Assembly: GCF_014645535.1 (NCBI RefSeq)
Contig: NZ_BMLX01000001.1
Span: forward strand, 613,169-677,168
Reading direction: 5' to 3'
Source of the DNA: Silvimonas iriomotensis
GTDB taxonomy: Bacteria > Pseudomonadota > Gammaproteobacteria > Burkholderiales > Chitinibacteraceae
Length of the DNA: 64,000 bases
A program made the position numbers and the translations under genes. The notes beneath the pieces were generated by a model. It was not told where the DNA came from, did not search any database, and saw only the letters and a program-made list of their open reading frames with translations. Below, one piece after another: positions 9,583 through 19,540 of the stretch; the stretch's first letter is position 1; every line of letters begins with the position of its first letter.

Positions 9583-9977
9583 GACAAATCCCCTGCGGGC
9601 ATGTCTGGGCAGGCCCGCATAGCAACTGGCACAGCGTGCCAGCAGGGTTACGGATGAGGTTGCGTGCGGGCCGGATCAGGCGCCGGCGGCGGCTTGCACA
9701 GTCAGGCCGTCGGTGCCGTGGATGGTCTCGATGGTTTCTTGCGTGCGATACATAGCGATCATTTTCGTACTCACTCCATGTTCTGTAGTCCGGTGCAGAG
9801 CCGGTAAACGGCGCCGCGTCCCGCTGTTAATCATTCTGATATATCAGAACGTTACAGAAAGCAATCCTATGGAGAAGCACCCGGCTGCGCCATGGGCATC
9901 GCATGCAGATATGACAAATATCAAGAAATGTGTACCTGGAATAAATCGACTACAAACAGCGGGGCGCCGGAAATAAA
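9583..9977. other. Non-coding leader/promoter region of the GH28 gene
   Basis: About 400 bases between the GH28 start and the chitinase terminator. Apart from the palindrome at 9834-9849 I see no convincing gene. The short plus-strand frame at 9713-9976 has no family resemblance and is likely chance. If the palindrome marks the promoter, the GH28 transcript has a leader near 250 bases. Confidence 0.4.
9834..9849. promoter_or_regulatory. TTCTGATATATCAGAA palindrome before polygalacturonase
   Basis: Perfect 16-bp palindrome identical to the fnr-side copy at 7638-7653. It lies upstream of the minus-strand GH28 gene and downstream of the chitinase gene, so the likely controlled gene is GH28. Confidence 0.7.
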
Positions 9978-10009
9978 AAACCGCACCCCGTTTTCACCGG
10001 GTGCGGTTT
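9978..10009. terminator. Terminator after the chitinase gene
   Basis: An 11-bp stem (9978-9988 with 9999-10009) and 10-base loop lie 24 bases after the chitinase stop, with a run of A (T on the minus strand) beyond it. Confidence 0.7.
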
Positions 10010-10032
10010 GCAGTGCGTTGATCGAACCGCGT

Positions 10033-11778
<1,746 letters not shown>

Positions 11779-12129
11779 GCAAGTCTCCATCATCCGGTTT
11801 GTCTACTTGTTTCTCGCCCGCCTTCTGACGGGTCGCGTGACTATGATAATGGGATTGAACTGCCCGTCAACGTCTTGATTGACATAGTGATTTACAAGAA
11901 ACAATCGGCCGGTTCCGGGGGATGTGCGGTGCCTTTTTGCCCGCATGTCGGGCCATGACGGATGGCGCCAGGCGCGACACAGACTGCAGCAGCCAGAAGC
12001 AAGCCGCGGCAGGGTGGCCGTCTGAAAATGCTGCAGGAAAACTGCCCGGATTGATTCACCGGCGCAACAAGTACCAGCGCAGGCGGTCTGATTATCTATT
12101 GATCAGTCGGCTCAGCCCGGGAGGCCGCC
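11779..12129. other. Divergent intergenic region, chitinase / Gln-rich gene
   Basis: About 350 bases holding the chitinase promoter (11843-11870) and the upstream region of the Gln-rich gene, including its GGGAGG ribosome site at 12119-12124. No further gene or repeat is evident. Confidence 0.4.
11843..11870 (-). promoter_or_regulatory. Predicted sigma-70 promoter for chitinase
   Basis: On the minus strand TTGACG (11865-11870) and TATCAT (11843-11848) are separated by 16 bases. Transcription would start near 11836, about 58 bases before the chitinase ATG. Confidence 0.45.
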
Positions 12130-12492
12130 ATGCCTGTTCGCCAGATTTTGGTGCTGGTTCTGCTGGCAGGAGCGCTGTGCAACGCCACGGCCGCCACCTA
12201 CCAGAATGGACAGCAAATACTGCAGCAGCAGCAATTGCAGCAGATTCAGCAACAACAGAATCAGCAGCTGCAATATCAGCAGCAAGGCCAGCAGCAATTA
12301 CAACAGCTGCAGCAAGACCAACAACGGCAGTTGCTGCAACAGCAGCAACAAGACCAGCAACAGCAACAATTGTTGTTGCAGCAACAACAGCAACAGTTGC
12401 AACAGCAGCAGCAAAACCAGTTGCAAATCCAGCGGCAGCAGCAACAGTTCCAGCAACAGGATCAGCAGTTACGGCTGCAACAGACGCGGTGA
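12130..12492 (+). CDS. Small exported glutamine-rich protein of unknown function
   Basis: A 120-residue protein with a clear signal peptide (about residues 1-22, hydrophobic LVLVLLAGALCNATAA) followed by about 95 residues dominated by glutamine with scattered L, I, N, D and R. Both CAG and CAA codons are used, so this is not a pure trinucleotide tract; it looks selected at protein level. GGGAGG five bases before the ATG is a strong ribosome site. No enzymatic motif is visible. A coiled-coil or aggregating cell-envelope protein is possible. It stands alone, divergent from chitinase, with no obvious operon partner. Function unknown. Confidence 0.65.
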   Translation: MPVRQILVLVLLAGALCNATAATYQNGQQILQQQQLQQIQQQQNQQLQYQQQGQQQLQQLQQDQQRQLLQQQQQDQQQQQLLLQQQQQQLQQQQQNQLQIQRQQQQFQQQDQQLRLQQTR

Positions 12493-12854
12493 GTGCAGGG
12501 GGCGGGGGGTAAGGGTGTGCTTTGTATATAGGTCGGCGCGATGACCTATTTGATCGCCGTATTGAGGAACCAAGGATTATGGCGTGCCGTGGGACTTCGC
12601 ACGATACGAGAGCGTAGCCCAATTAATACGGGGTGGGGGGCAAGGTCATTCAGAGCCTCACGACCACTCTGAGAGCTTGCAGGTATCAGAAGGCTTCTGA
12701 TCGCTTGAAACCGGATTGCGGTCCTCGGTCAGTCTCGCTCGCGCCGGGGAGCCACGTGAGCAGTCCGGCAAATTGTTCATTACAAACTTTGAGCCTTTAT
12801 CCCCTTGCGGTTGTTTGGAGGGCGGAACAAAGCAGGCGAGGGACGCTTGAGGAA
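12493..12854. other. Non-coding region with possible dispersed-repeat-like segment
   Basis: Roughly 360 bases before the tRNA-Thr terminator. The part at about 12549-12622 (ACCAAGGATTATGGCG, ACGATACGAGAGCG, CCCAATTAATACGG) contains compact motifs that look like an intergenic repeat element rather than coding DNA, but no second copy was noticed here. The short plus-strand frame running through it into the tRNA is not credible. Confidence 0.25.
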
Positions 12855-12882
12855 GTCTTATTAGACGTTTGTCTAATAAGAC
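12855..12882. repeat. Perfect 12-bp inverted repeat
   Basis: GTCTTATTAGAC and its exact complement flank a 4-base GTTT loop. There is no T run on either side, so it is not a standard terminator. It lies just outside the terminator of the minus-strand tRNA-Thr. It could be an operator, a remnant of a mobile-element end, or a processing hairpin. Confidence 0.6.
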
Positions 12883-12888
12883 GACCGA

Positions 12889-12927
12889 GAAAAAGAAAAA
12901 GGGTCGCAACCCGAAGGCTGCAACCCT
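12889..12927 (-). terminator. Terminator of tRNA-Thr
   Basis: On the minus strand a 12-bp G:U-containing stem (12900-12911 with 12916-12927) closed by a UUCG tetraloop is followed by a T-rich tract (12889-12899), 21 bases after the CCA end of the tRNA. Confidence 0.8.
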
Positions 12928-12948
12928 TTGTCTTTACTACGTATTCAT

Positions 12949-13024
12949 TGGTGCCGGCGGCAGGAATCGAACTCGCGACCCCCTGATTACAAGTCAGGTG
13001 CTCTACCAACTGAGCTACACCGGC
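12949..13024 (-). tRNA. tRNA-Thr (anticodon TGT)
   Basis: A 76-base cloverleaf on the minus strand. The acceptor stem starts GCCGGTG, the D arm has AGCTCAGTTGGTAGAGC, the anticodon loop is CTTGTAA within CCTGA/TCAGG, the T loop is GTTCGATTC, and CCA is encoded. Anticodon UGU reads ACA and, by wobble, other threonine codons. It is followed by its own terminator, so it appears to be a single-gene unit. Confidence 0.96.
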
Positions 13025-13168
13025 ACACTTGAGGGTGCGAATACTAACACGGGTCTTCGGGTTCGTAAACGCAAGGCCGGGGTTTTTTGATAAGGCTTTG
13101 AAACACAGGCTAAATCAGTTGTTGGCAGATATTGCACAGGCGCCTGACAACACGCCAGATATTGGGGG

Positions 13169-13200
13169 CGCCGGGCAATTTGTTGAAAAATTGCCCGGCG
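13169..13200. terminator. Hairpin after the aminopeptidase P gene
   Basis: A 12-bp perfect stem (CGCCGGGCAATT with its complement) and 8-base loop lie 8 bases beyond the minus-strand pepP stop. No clear T run follows, so termination efficiency is uncertain. Confidence 0.5.
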
Positions 13201-13208
13201 TTCTGGCC

Positions 13209-15011
13209 TTAGATTGCTTCTGTGCGGGCCAGCAGCCAGGCCAGCGCGTCGCCTGACACCAGTGGTTGCAGGCGCGTGCGCACGGTGGCGTGGTACTGGT
13301 TAAGCCAGTCGGCTTCCGTTTGCGTCAGCAGGCTGCGCTCAACGCAACGGGTGTCGATCGGACACAGGGTCAGGGTTTCGAACTCCAGGAAATCACCAAA
13401 CTCGGTGGTTGGGGCGGATTGGTTGACCACCAGGTTTTCGATACGGATACCCCAGCGGCCCGGGCGGTAAATGCCCGGTTCGATCGAGGTGATCATGCCT
13501 TGCTGCATGGCGGTGTCCGGGCCGGCTTCGCGGAAGTATCCAATGCTTTGCGGGCCTTCGTGCACATTCAGGAAGTAACCCACGCCGTGGCCGGTGCCGT
13601 GGTTGTAGTCCACGCCTTCGGCCCACATTGGCGCGCGGGCGATGGCGTCGATCATGGCGGCGCGGATGCCCAGCGGGAAACGCGCACGGGAGAGGGCGAT
13701 GACGCCTTTGAGCACCGTGGTGAAGTCACGGCGATGATCAGCAGTGATGTTGCCCACCGGGACCACGCGGGTAATGTCGGTGGTGCCGCCGGTGTACTGG
13801 CCGCCAGAGTCGATCAGCAGCAGGCCGTCGCCCTTGATGACGGAATGTGCTTCCGGTGTGGCGTGGTAGTGCGGCAGGGCACCGTTCTGGTTGAAGCCGG
13901 CAATGGTGCCAAAGCTGGCAGACACAAAACCCGGCCGCTTGGCACGGGCGGCGGTGATGCGGCTGTCGATGTCCAGTTCGGTGATGTGTTCTTTATTCAG
14001 GGCACGATCAAGCCAGCTGAAGAACTCGCACAGGGCGGCACCGTCTTGCGCCATGGCGTCGCGCACGTGGGCGATCTCGGCGTCGGTCTTGCGGGATTTG
14101 AACAGTTGCGACGGGTTGAGTTTTTCAATCAGGCGCACGCTGGTCGGGATCGCGTTGATCAGGCCCAGGGTTGTGCGGGCCGGGTCGATCAGCGCGGCAC
14201 AGCCGGCGGGCAGGGCGGCCAGCGCGGTGGTGGCGGTGTCGTATGCGGCGATCTCTACGCCGTCTTTGGCCAGCGTGGTTTTGAGGTCAGCGCTGATTTT
14301 GGCTTCATCAACAAACAGGGTGACCTTGTCGGCGCCGATCAGCGCGTGCGCCAGGAAGACCGGGTTGTAGTCCACGTCGCCGCCGCGCAGGTTGAAAATC
14401 CAGGCCAGGTCATCCAGCGTGGAGACAAAGTGCCACTGCGCTCCGGCGGCTTGCATGGCTGCGCGCACTTGCGCCAGCTTGGCGGCGCGGCTGACGGCGG
14501 CGTACGGCGCAACGTGTTCGTAGACTGCGGCTTGCGGCAGGGTCGGGCGGTCTGCCCAGATTTCGCTGAGCAGGTCTTTGTCGGTGGCCAGGTTGACGCC
14601 GCTGGCTTGCAGCGTGCTGGCGGTGGCGCGGGCAGAGGACAGGCTCAGCACATCACCATCGGCGCCGGCGCGGGCGCCGGTTTTCAGGTTGGCGGCCAGC
14701 CAGTCTACGTGTGGCTGCGCTTGACCACTCAACAGCTTCATCAGCTTGACGCCCGTGCCTTCCAGCTGTGCTTCGGCCTGTTCCCAGTAACGGCCATCAA
14801 CCCAGACGCCGGCAAAATCGTCGGTCACCACCAGTGTGCCGACGGATCCGGTAAAGCCCGAGGCCCATTTGCGGCCTTGCCAGTAATCCGGCAGGTATTC
14901 AGACAAATGCGGATCAGCGGAGGGAATGATCCAGGCGTCGAACTGATTGCGGCGCATGGCGGCACGCAAATCGGATACGCGTTGCTGGATGGTCTGGCGG
15001 GCATCACTCAT
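13209..15011 (-). CDS. pepP: Xaa-Pro aminopeptidase (M24B, long form)
   Basis: Cytoplasmic dimetal peptidase removing N-terminal residues that precede proline. This is the roughly 600-residue form with two creatinase-like N-terminal domains followed by a pita-bread catalytic domain. Metal and catalytic motifs are present: LLIDSGGQYTGGTTDITR (two Asp ligands), HGTGHGVGYFLNVHEGP (His ligand), SIEPGIY and GIRIENL (Glu ligands). The frame starts at 15068; the ATG at 15011 is chosen because GGAG lies nine bases upstream and MSDARQTIQQR is the family's normal start. It is a single gene, convergent with tRNA-Thr only in position. Confidence 0.92.
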   Translation of the reverse strand: MSDARQTIQQRVSDLRAAMRRNQFDAWIIPSADPHLSEYLPDYWQGRKWASGFTGSVGTLVVTDDFAGVWVDGRYWEQAEAQLEGTGVKLMKLLSGQAQPHVDWLAANLKTGARAGADGDVLSLSSARATASTLQASGVNLATDKDLLSEIWADRPTLPQAAVYEHVAPYAAVSRAAKLAQVRAAMQAAGAQWHFVSTLDDLAWIFNLRGGDVDYNPVFLAHALIGADKVTLFVDEAKISADLKTTLAKDGVEIAAYDTATTALAALPAGCAALIDPARTTLGLINAIPTSVRLIEKLNPSQLFKSRKTDAEIAHVRDAMAQDGAALCEFFSWLDRALNKEHITELDIDSRITAARAKRPGFVSASFGTIAGFNQNGALPHYHATPEAHSVIKGDGLLLIDSGGQYTGGTTDITRVVPVGNITADHRRDFTTVLKGVIALSRARFPLGIRAAMIDAIARAPMWAEGVDYNHGTGHGVGYFLNVHEGPQSIGYFREAGPDTAMQQGMITSIEPGIYRPGRWGIRIENLVVNQSAPTTEFGDFLEFETLTLCPIDTRCVERSLLTQTEADWLNQYHATVRTRLQPLVSGDALAWLLARTEAI

Positions 15012-15298
15012 CGGGTGTTTCTCCGAAATATTCATCAACGGTGTAGCGACGGGGTGGTGTCGGCACACGCACTGCGTGGGGGTGATTCAATCAGGGGCGG
15101 TCACCAGCGACCACGCGGCGGGCTGTATCTGTAGCGCAACACGCAAACTGTGGCTGGCTTCCCTATCTATATATGCGTTCAATGGCGCTACGGGTTTTGC
15201 CCGGTGCCGACGCATAATCCGGCTATTTTCCACCCTGTTTGCGGGCCTGTCACCGCTGTCTTGTCTGGCGCGTGTGTCCGCATGGAGTTTGTTGAACC

Positions 15299-16174
15299 AT
15301 GAATGCCATTGAGCTGGTGGTGCTGGCGGCCATCTGGGGTGCTTCTTTTCTGTTCATGCGCATGGGCTCGTCCGAGTTCGGGCCGGTGCCGCTGATTGCG
15401 CTGCGCGTGGGGATTGCCAGTCTGGTATTGCTGCCGGTGATCGCCAGTGCGACATCGCGCCGGCATTTGCGTAGCCACTGGAAGCCGCTGCTGGTGGTGG
15501 GGCTGACCAATTCGGCCTTGCCGTTCTGCATGTTTGCCTATTCCACCTTGTACGTCAGTGCCGGGCTGGATTCCATCCTGAACGCCACCACGCCGTTGTG
15601 GGGCGCGCTGATCGCTTTTGTGTGGCTCAAGGTCAATCTCACACGGGATCAGATACTGGGCATGGCGCTGGGTCTTGTTGGTGTGCTGATCCTGGTGTGG
15701 AAGCAACTGACTGCCACGCAGGGCACCCAGACGCTGGCGGTACTGGCGGTGCTGGTGGCGACGCTCTCTTATGGTTTTGCGGGTCATTTTTCAAAGCGCA
15801 CGCTGGCGGGCCTGGCACCGCCGCTAACCGCGTGGGCCAGCCAGTTTTTCTCGGCGCTGGTGTTGCTGCCCGGTGCGTTGTACTGGTGGCCCCAACACCC
15901 GGTGTCGACCAGCGCCTGGTGGGCGGTGATCGGGCTTGGCGTGCTGTGTACCGGTCTGGCGTATGTGTTGTATTTCCGCTTGATCGCGCACGCGGGCGCC
16001 AGCTATGCCATGTCGGTCACGTTTTTGATCCCGGTTTTTGGCGTGGCCTGGGGCGCGTTGTTCCTGCATGAAGAGGTGGGAATGCAGACGGTGCTGGGGT
16101 GTCTGGTGATTCTGGTCGGCACCGCGCTGGCCACCGGCAAGCTACAGCTGATTCAACGCTGGCGAGCGGCGTAG
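15299..16174 (+). CDS. DMT-superfamily (EamA) transporter
   Basis: Inner-membrane protein of 291 residues with about ten predicted helices in two EamA repeats (approximately residues 5-135 and 150-285). Such proteins export amino acids or other metabolites, but substrates cannot be inferred from sequence. AIWGASFLFMR near the N-terminus and the Pro/Gly-rich LIPVFGVAWGALFLHE in the second repeat are typical. GGAG precedes the ATG. A strong bidirectional terminator follows, isolating it from uxaC. Confidence 0.85.
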   Translation: MNAIELVVLAAIWGASFLFMRMGSSEFGPVPLIALRVGIASLVLLPVIASATSRRHLRSHWKPLLVVGLTNSALPFCMFAYSTLYVSAGLDSILNATTPLWGALIAFVWLKVNLTRDQILGMALGLVGVLILVWKQLTATQGTQTLAVLAVLVATLSYGFAGHFSKRTLAGLAPPLTAWASQFFSALVLLPGALYWWPQHPVSTSAWWAVIGLGVLCTGLAYVLYFRLIAHAGASYAMSVTFLIPVFGVAWGALFLHEEVGMQTVLGCLVILVGTALATGKLQLIQRWRAA

Positions 16175-16217
16175 TGGATTTCGGCCAATAACATACTACC
16201 GGCTGGGAAAAAATCAC

Positions 16218-16246
16218 AAAAAGGGCGGATTAACTCCGCCCTTTTT
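16218..16246. terminator. Bidirectional terminator after the DMT gene
   Basis: AAAAAGGGCGGA (16218-16229) pairs with TCCGCCCTTTTT (16235-16246) around a 5-base loop. Confidence 0.85.
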
Positions 16247-16338
16247 GCGTCTGTAGCCCTTGTATTTGCTTTTTGTTCGGGTTTCTTGACCAAAGGCAAC
16301 CGTAGCACGTGAACAAGTCACTACAAAGTGCTTGCGTA

Positions 16339-16376
16339 GCTAATATATCAGCGCTCATAATTCTGATATATCAGAT
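16339..16376. promoter_or_regulatory. Two near-tandem palindromic operators before uxaC
   Basis: TTCTGATATATCAGAT (16361-16376) matches the palindromes near the GH28 and fnr genes. A second site, GCTAATATATCAGC (16339-16352), differs from a perfect palindrome at one pair. Centres are 23 bp apart, about two helical turns, which would allow two regulator dimers to bind on nearly the same face. The pair lies about 80-120 bases before the uxaC ATG. Confidence 0.7.
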
Positions 16377-16456
16377 CGACAACCCCTCTGAATCCGCAAC
16401 AAATCAGAGGGATGCGCTTCACACACACTGCAAAAAGGCTAGGAGGTTGTACCGCG

Positions 16457-17851
16457 ATGGCTGCTTTCATGGACAAGGATTTCCTGCTCGATACCGCAAC
16501 GGCCCGTCGTCTGTATCACGACGTCGCCGCGGATCTGCCGATCATCGATTACCACTCGCACCTGCAACAGGGCGAAATTGCCAGCCGCAAGAAGTTTCGC
16601 AATGTGGCCGAGCTGTGGTTGGGCGGTGATCACTACAAATGGCGTCTGATGCGCAGCTCTGGCGTCACCGAAGATTTCATCACCGGCAATCGTAGCGATG
16701 AAGAAAAATTCCGTGCTTTTTGCAAGGTGCTGCCGCACGCCATTGGTAACCCGATCTATCACTGGAGCCACCTGGAACTGCGCCGCATTTTCGGCATTGA
16801 TCTGCTGATCAACGAAAAGAACGCCGGTCGCATCTGGGAAGAAGCCAACGCCAGTCTGGCCGGCATGGATACCTGGTCTTTGCTGGAACAGGCGAAAGTT
16901 GAAATCGCATGTACCACCGATGACCCGGCCGACGATCTGCTGCAACACCAGGAGATTGCCGGTTCGGCGCTCAAGACCCGCGTGCTGCCGGCGTATCGCC
17001 CGGACAAAGCCATGCGGATCAACAATCCAGGCTTTGTGGATTACCTGGCGCGCCTTGGCAACGTGGCCGGCGCGAAGGTTGATTCCTTTGCCAGCCTGAT
17101 TGCCGCCCTGGCTGCCCGTGTGGCGTTTTTCCACGTGCAAGGCGCACGGATCAGCGATCACGCGGTCGACGTTGCCCTGCCGGTGGTGCCGGCAACAGAA
17201 CAACAGCTGGAAGCGCTGTTCCAGAAACGCGTCGCAGGCAGCTTGTTGTCTGATGCCGAACTGGGCCAGTACGTCCGCGGCATCCTGACGGCCATGGGCC
17301 GCGTTTACGCCAGCCACGGCTGGGCGATGTGCCTGCACATTGGCGCGCAGCGCAACAACAATAGCCGCATGCTGGCGACGCTGGGTGCAGATACCGGTTA
17401 CGACTCGATCTCTGACATGAGCTGCAGTGCCGGCCTTGCCGCCATGCTCGATGTGCTCGACAGCACCGACGAGTTGCCCAAGACCATGCTGTTCTGCCTG
17501 AACCCGAACATGAACGACGTGCTCTCCACCATGATCGGCAACTTCCAGGGGGGCGGCGTCACCGGCAAGCTGCAGTTCGGCCCGGCCTGGTGGTTCAACG
17601 ATCACAAGGAAGGCAACCTGCAGCAGTTTGTGACCCTGGCCAATCACGGCGTACTGGGCACCTCGGTCGGCATGGTGACGGATTCGCGCAGCTTTGCCTC
17701 TTACCCGCGTCACGACTACTACCGTCGTTTGCTGTGCCGTCAGTTGGGTCAGTGGGTTGAAGGCGGCGAATACCCGGCAGATGAACCGGCGCTGGAACAG
17801 ATCGTGCGCGATATCAGCTACGAAAACGCCAAGCGCTATTTCGGTCTGTAA
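16457..17851 (+). CDS. uxaC: Uronate isomerase
   Basis: Amidohydrolase-fold enzyme that isomerises D-galacturonate to D-tagaturonate and D-glucuronate to D-fructuronate. FLLDTATARRLYHD, the metal-site pair HSH in DYHSHL, and the GDHYKWRLMR and NPIYHWSHLELRR segments match the family end to end. The frame opens at 16412; the ATG at 16457 is preferred because AGGAGG lies ten bases upstream and MAAFMDKDFLLD aligns with the E. coli start. This gives 464 residues, close to the usual 470. First gene of a uxaC-uxaA-uxaB string controlled by the palindromes at 16339-16376. Confidence 0.95.
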   Translation: MAAFMDKDFLLDTATARRLYHDVAADLPIIDYHSHLQQGEIASRKKFRNVAELWLGGDHYKWRLMRSSGVTEDFITGNRSDEEKFRAFCKVLPHAIGNPIYHWSHLELRRIFGIDLLINEKNAGRIWEEANASLAGMDTWSLLEQAKVEIACTTDDPADDLLQHQEIAGSALKTRVLPAYRPDKAMRINNPGFVDYLARLGNVAGAKVDSFASLIAALAARVAFFHVQGARISDHAVDVALPVVPATEQQLEALFQKRVAGSLLSDAELGQYVRGILTAMGRVYASHGWAMCLHIGAQRNNNSRMLATLGADTGYDSISDMSCSAGLAAMLDVLDSTDELPKTMLFCLNPNMNDVLSTMIGNFQGGGVTGKLQFGPAWWFNDHKEGNLQQFVTLANHGVLGTSVGMVTDSRSFASYPRHDYYRRLLCRQLGQWVEGGEYPADEPALEQIVRDISYENAKRYFGL

Positions 17852-17926
17852 CCGGCACGCATCACACGTAATCCATACCGGCCGCTTGCCCACGCAGGTG
17901 GCCGGTTCACGAAGACACTGGCAGCC

Positions 17927-19528
17927 ATGCAAAAAACGCTTTGTATCCACCCGGATGACGACATGCTCGTCGCGCTGACTGATCTGGCCTCGGGCGAGAT
18001 CGTCACCTGGGAAAACGAATCCATCCTGATCACCACCCCGGTGGCCGCCAAGCACAAGCTGGCGCGCCGTGCCTTTGCCAAGGGCGAGTTGCTGCGTCTT
18101 TATGGCGTGCCTGTTGGCCGCGCCATGCAGGATATCCGCCGCGGCGAAGCGGTGACGACGGAAAACCTGGAGCACTACGCTGCGGACGTCGAGATCACCC
18201 AAACCGCGCCGTATACCTGGACGCCGCCGGATATGGCCAGCTGGCAAGGGGCGACGTTCCCGGGCGTGGTGCGCGCAGATGGCCGCATCGGCACGGCCAA
18301 TTACTGGCTGATTTTCCCGCTGGTGTTCTGTGAAAACCGCAATGTGGAACACCTGCGCAACGCGCTGGAACAACCGCTGGGTTACGCCACCAACGATCTG
18401 GCCGCGTACACGCTGTCTTTGCTGGGCGAGGATATGGATGCGCCGGCGCAAGCCGTGACACGCCCGTTCCCCAATGTCGATGGCGTGCGCATCATCACCC
18501 ACGCTGGCGGCTGTGGCGGCACGCGCGCTGACGCGCGTTCGCTGTGCAAAGTGCTCTCTGCCTATGCAGATCACCCCAATGTGGCCGGCATTACCGTATT
18601 CAGCCTGGGTTGCCAGAACGCCCAGATCAAGATGTTCAAGGAAGAACTGGCCAAGGTGAACCCTGACTTCGACAAACCCTGTCTGATCTTTGAACAGCAG
18701 CAGTGGGATAGCGAAGAAGCCATGATGAAATCGGTGCTGCAAGACACCCTCAAGGGCATCAAGGGCGCCAATGACATCAAACGCACGCCGGTGCCGCTCT
18801 CTGCCCTCAAGATTGGCGTGAAATGCGGCGGCTCGGACGGGTTCTCCGGCATTTCTGCCAACCCGACCATGGGGTTGGTGTCAGATATGGTTGTGGCCAT
18901 GGGCGGGGCGTCGATCCTGGCGGAGTTCCCCGAGTTGTGCGGCGTGGAAGCCAGCCTGATCGAACGTTGCGAGAACGACGACGACAAGCGCCGTTTCCTT
19001 GGCATGATGCGCGACTTTGAAGCCAAAGCGCAGGCCGTGGGCACCAGCTTTGCCGCCAACCCCAGCCCAGGCAACATTCGCGACGGCCTGATTACCGACG
19101 CCATCAAGTCTGCCGGCGCGGCCAAGAAGGGCGGCACATCGCCCATTGTTTCAGTGCTCGATTACGGTGAAAACGCCAGCAAGCCGGGTTTGTCCCTGCT
19201 GTGCACACCGGGTGGCGATGTGGAATCCGTGACCGGCATCGTGGCCTCTGGCGCCAACGTGGTGCTGTTCTCTACTGGTCTGGGTACGCCCACGGGCAAC
19301 CCCATTGTGCCGGTGCTCAAGATTGCGACCAACACAAAGACCGCCACCAAACTCAAGGACATGATCGACTTTGACTGCGGTCCGGTGGTGGAGGGCAAGC
19401 CCTTGCCGGAAGTGGCTGAAGACCTCTTCAAGATGGTGGTTGCCACCGCGGGTGGTCAGTACAAAGCCAAGGCAGATCGCCTGCAGCAGTACGACTTCAT
19501 TTTCTGGAAACGGGATATCTCTCTTTAA
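17927..19528 (+). CDS. uxaA: Altronate dehydratase
   Basis: Iron-dependent dehydratase that converts D-altronate to 2-keto-3-deoxygluconate, the substrate of the KdgK encoded at 3165. An N-terminal SAF domain (about residues 1-90, with YGVPVGRAMQDI) precedes the UxaA catalytic region with conserved cysteines (HAGGCGG, LGCQNAQ, VKCGGSDGFSG). At 533 residues it is somewhat longer than the enterobacterial protein (about 495). It follows uxaC by 75 bases and precedes uxaB by 12, so the three are probably one transcript. Confidence 0.94.
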   Translation: MQKTLCIHPDDDMLVALTDLASGEIVTWENESILITTPVAAKHKLARRAFAKGELLRLYGVPVGRAMQDIRRGEAVTTENLEHYAADVEITQTAPYTWTPPDMASWQGATFPGVVRADGRIGTANYWLIFPLVFCENRNVEHLRNALEQPLGYATNDLAAYTLSLLGEDMDAPAQAVTRPFPNVDGVRIITHAGGCGGTRADARSLCKVLSAYADHPNVAGITVFSLGCQNAQIKMFKEELAKVNPDFDKPCLIFEQQQWDSEEAMMKSVLQDTLKGIKGANDIKRTPVPLSALKIGVKCGGSDGFSGISANPTMGLVSDMVVAMGGASILAEFPELCGVEASLIERCENDDDKRRFLGMMRDFEAKAQAVGTSFAANPSPGNIRDGLITDAIKSAGAAKKGGTSPIVSVLDYGENASKPGLSLLCTPGGDVESVTGIVASGANVVLFSTGLGTPTGNPIVPVLKIATNTKTATKLKDMIDFDCGPVVEGKPLPEVAEDLFKMVVATAGGQYKAKADRLQQYDFIFWKRDISL

Positions 19529-19540
19529 GAGCGCAAGATC

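Noticed and set aside
9713-9976. 87-residue plus-strand frame in the GH28 upstream region
   Set aside because: No ribosome site of note, no homology, and it contains the regulatory palindrome.
12092-12622. 176-residue Ala/Val-rich minus-strand frame over the Gln-rich gene
   Set aside because: It is the reverse-complement reading of CAG/CAA repeats, lacking a signal peptide or ribosome site, while the plus-strand frame has both.
12633-12986. 117-residue plus-strand frame ending in the tRNA region
   Set aside because: Its C-terminus (VPAAGIELATP) is a well-known translation artefact of tRNA sequence.
12797-13009. 70-residue minus-strand frame with NQGVASSIPAAGT
   Set aside because: Direct translation of tRNA-Thr; not a protein.
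13266-15134. 622-residue plus-strand frame opposite pepP
   Set aside because: Gly/Val/Arg-rich shadow; the minus strand carries all aminopeptidase P motifs.
16439-18742. 767-residue open frame on the minus strand opposite uxaC/uxaA
   Set aside because: Lies entirely antisense to two well-conserved genes; His/Arg/Gly-rich composition typical of high-GC shadow frames; no domain resemblance.
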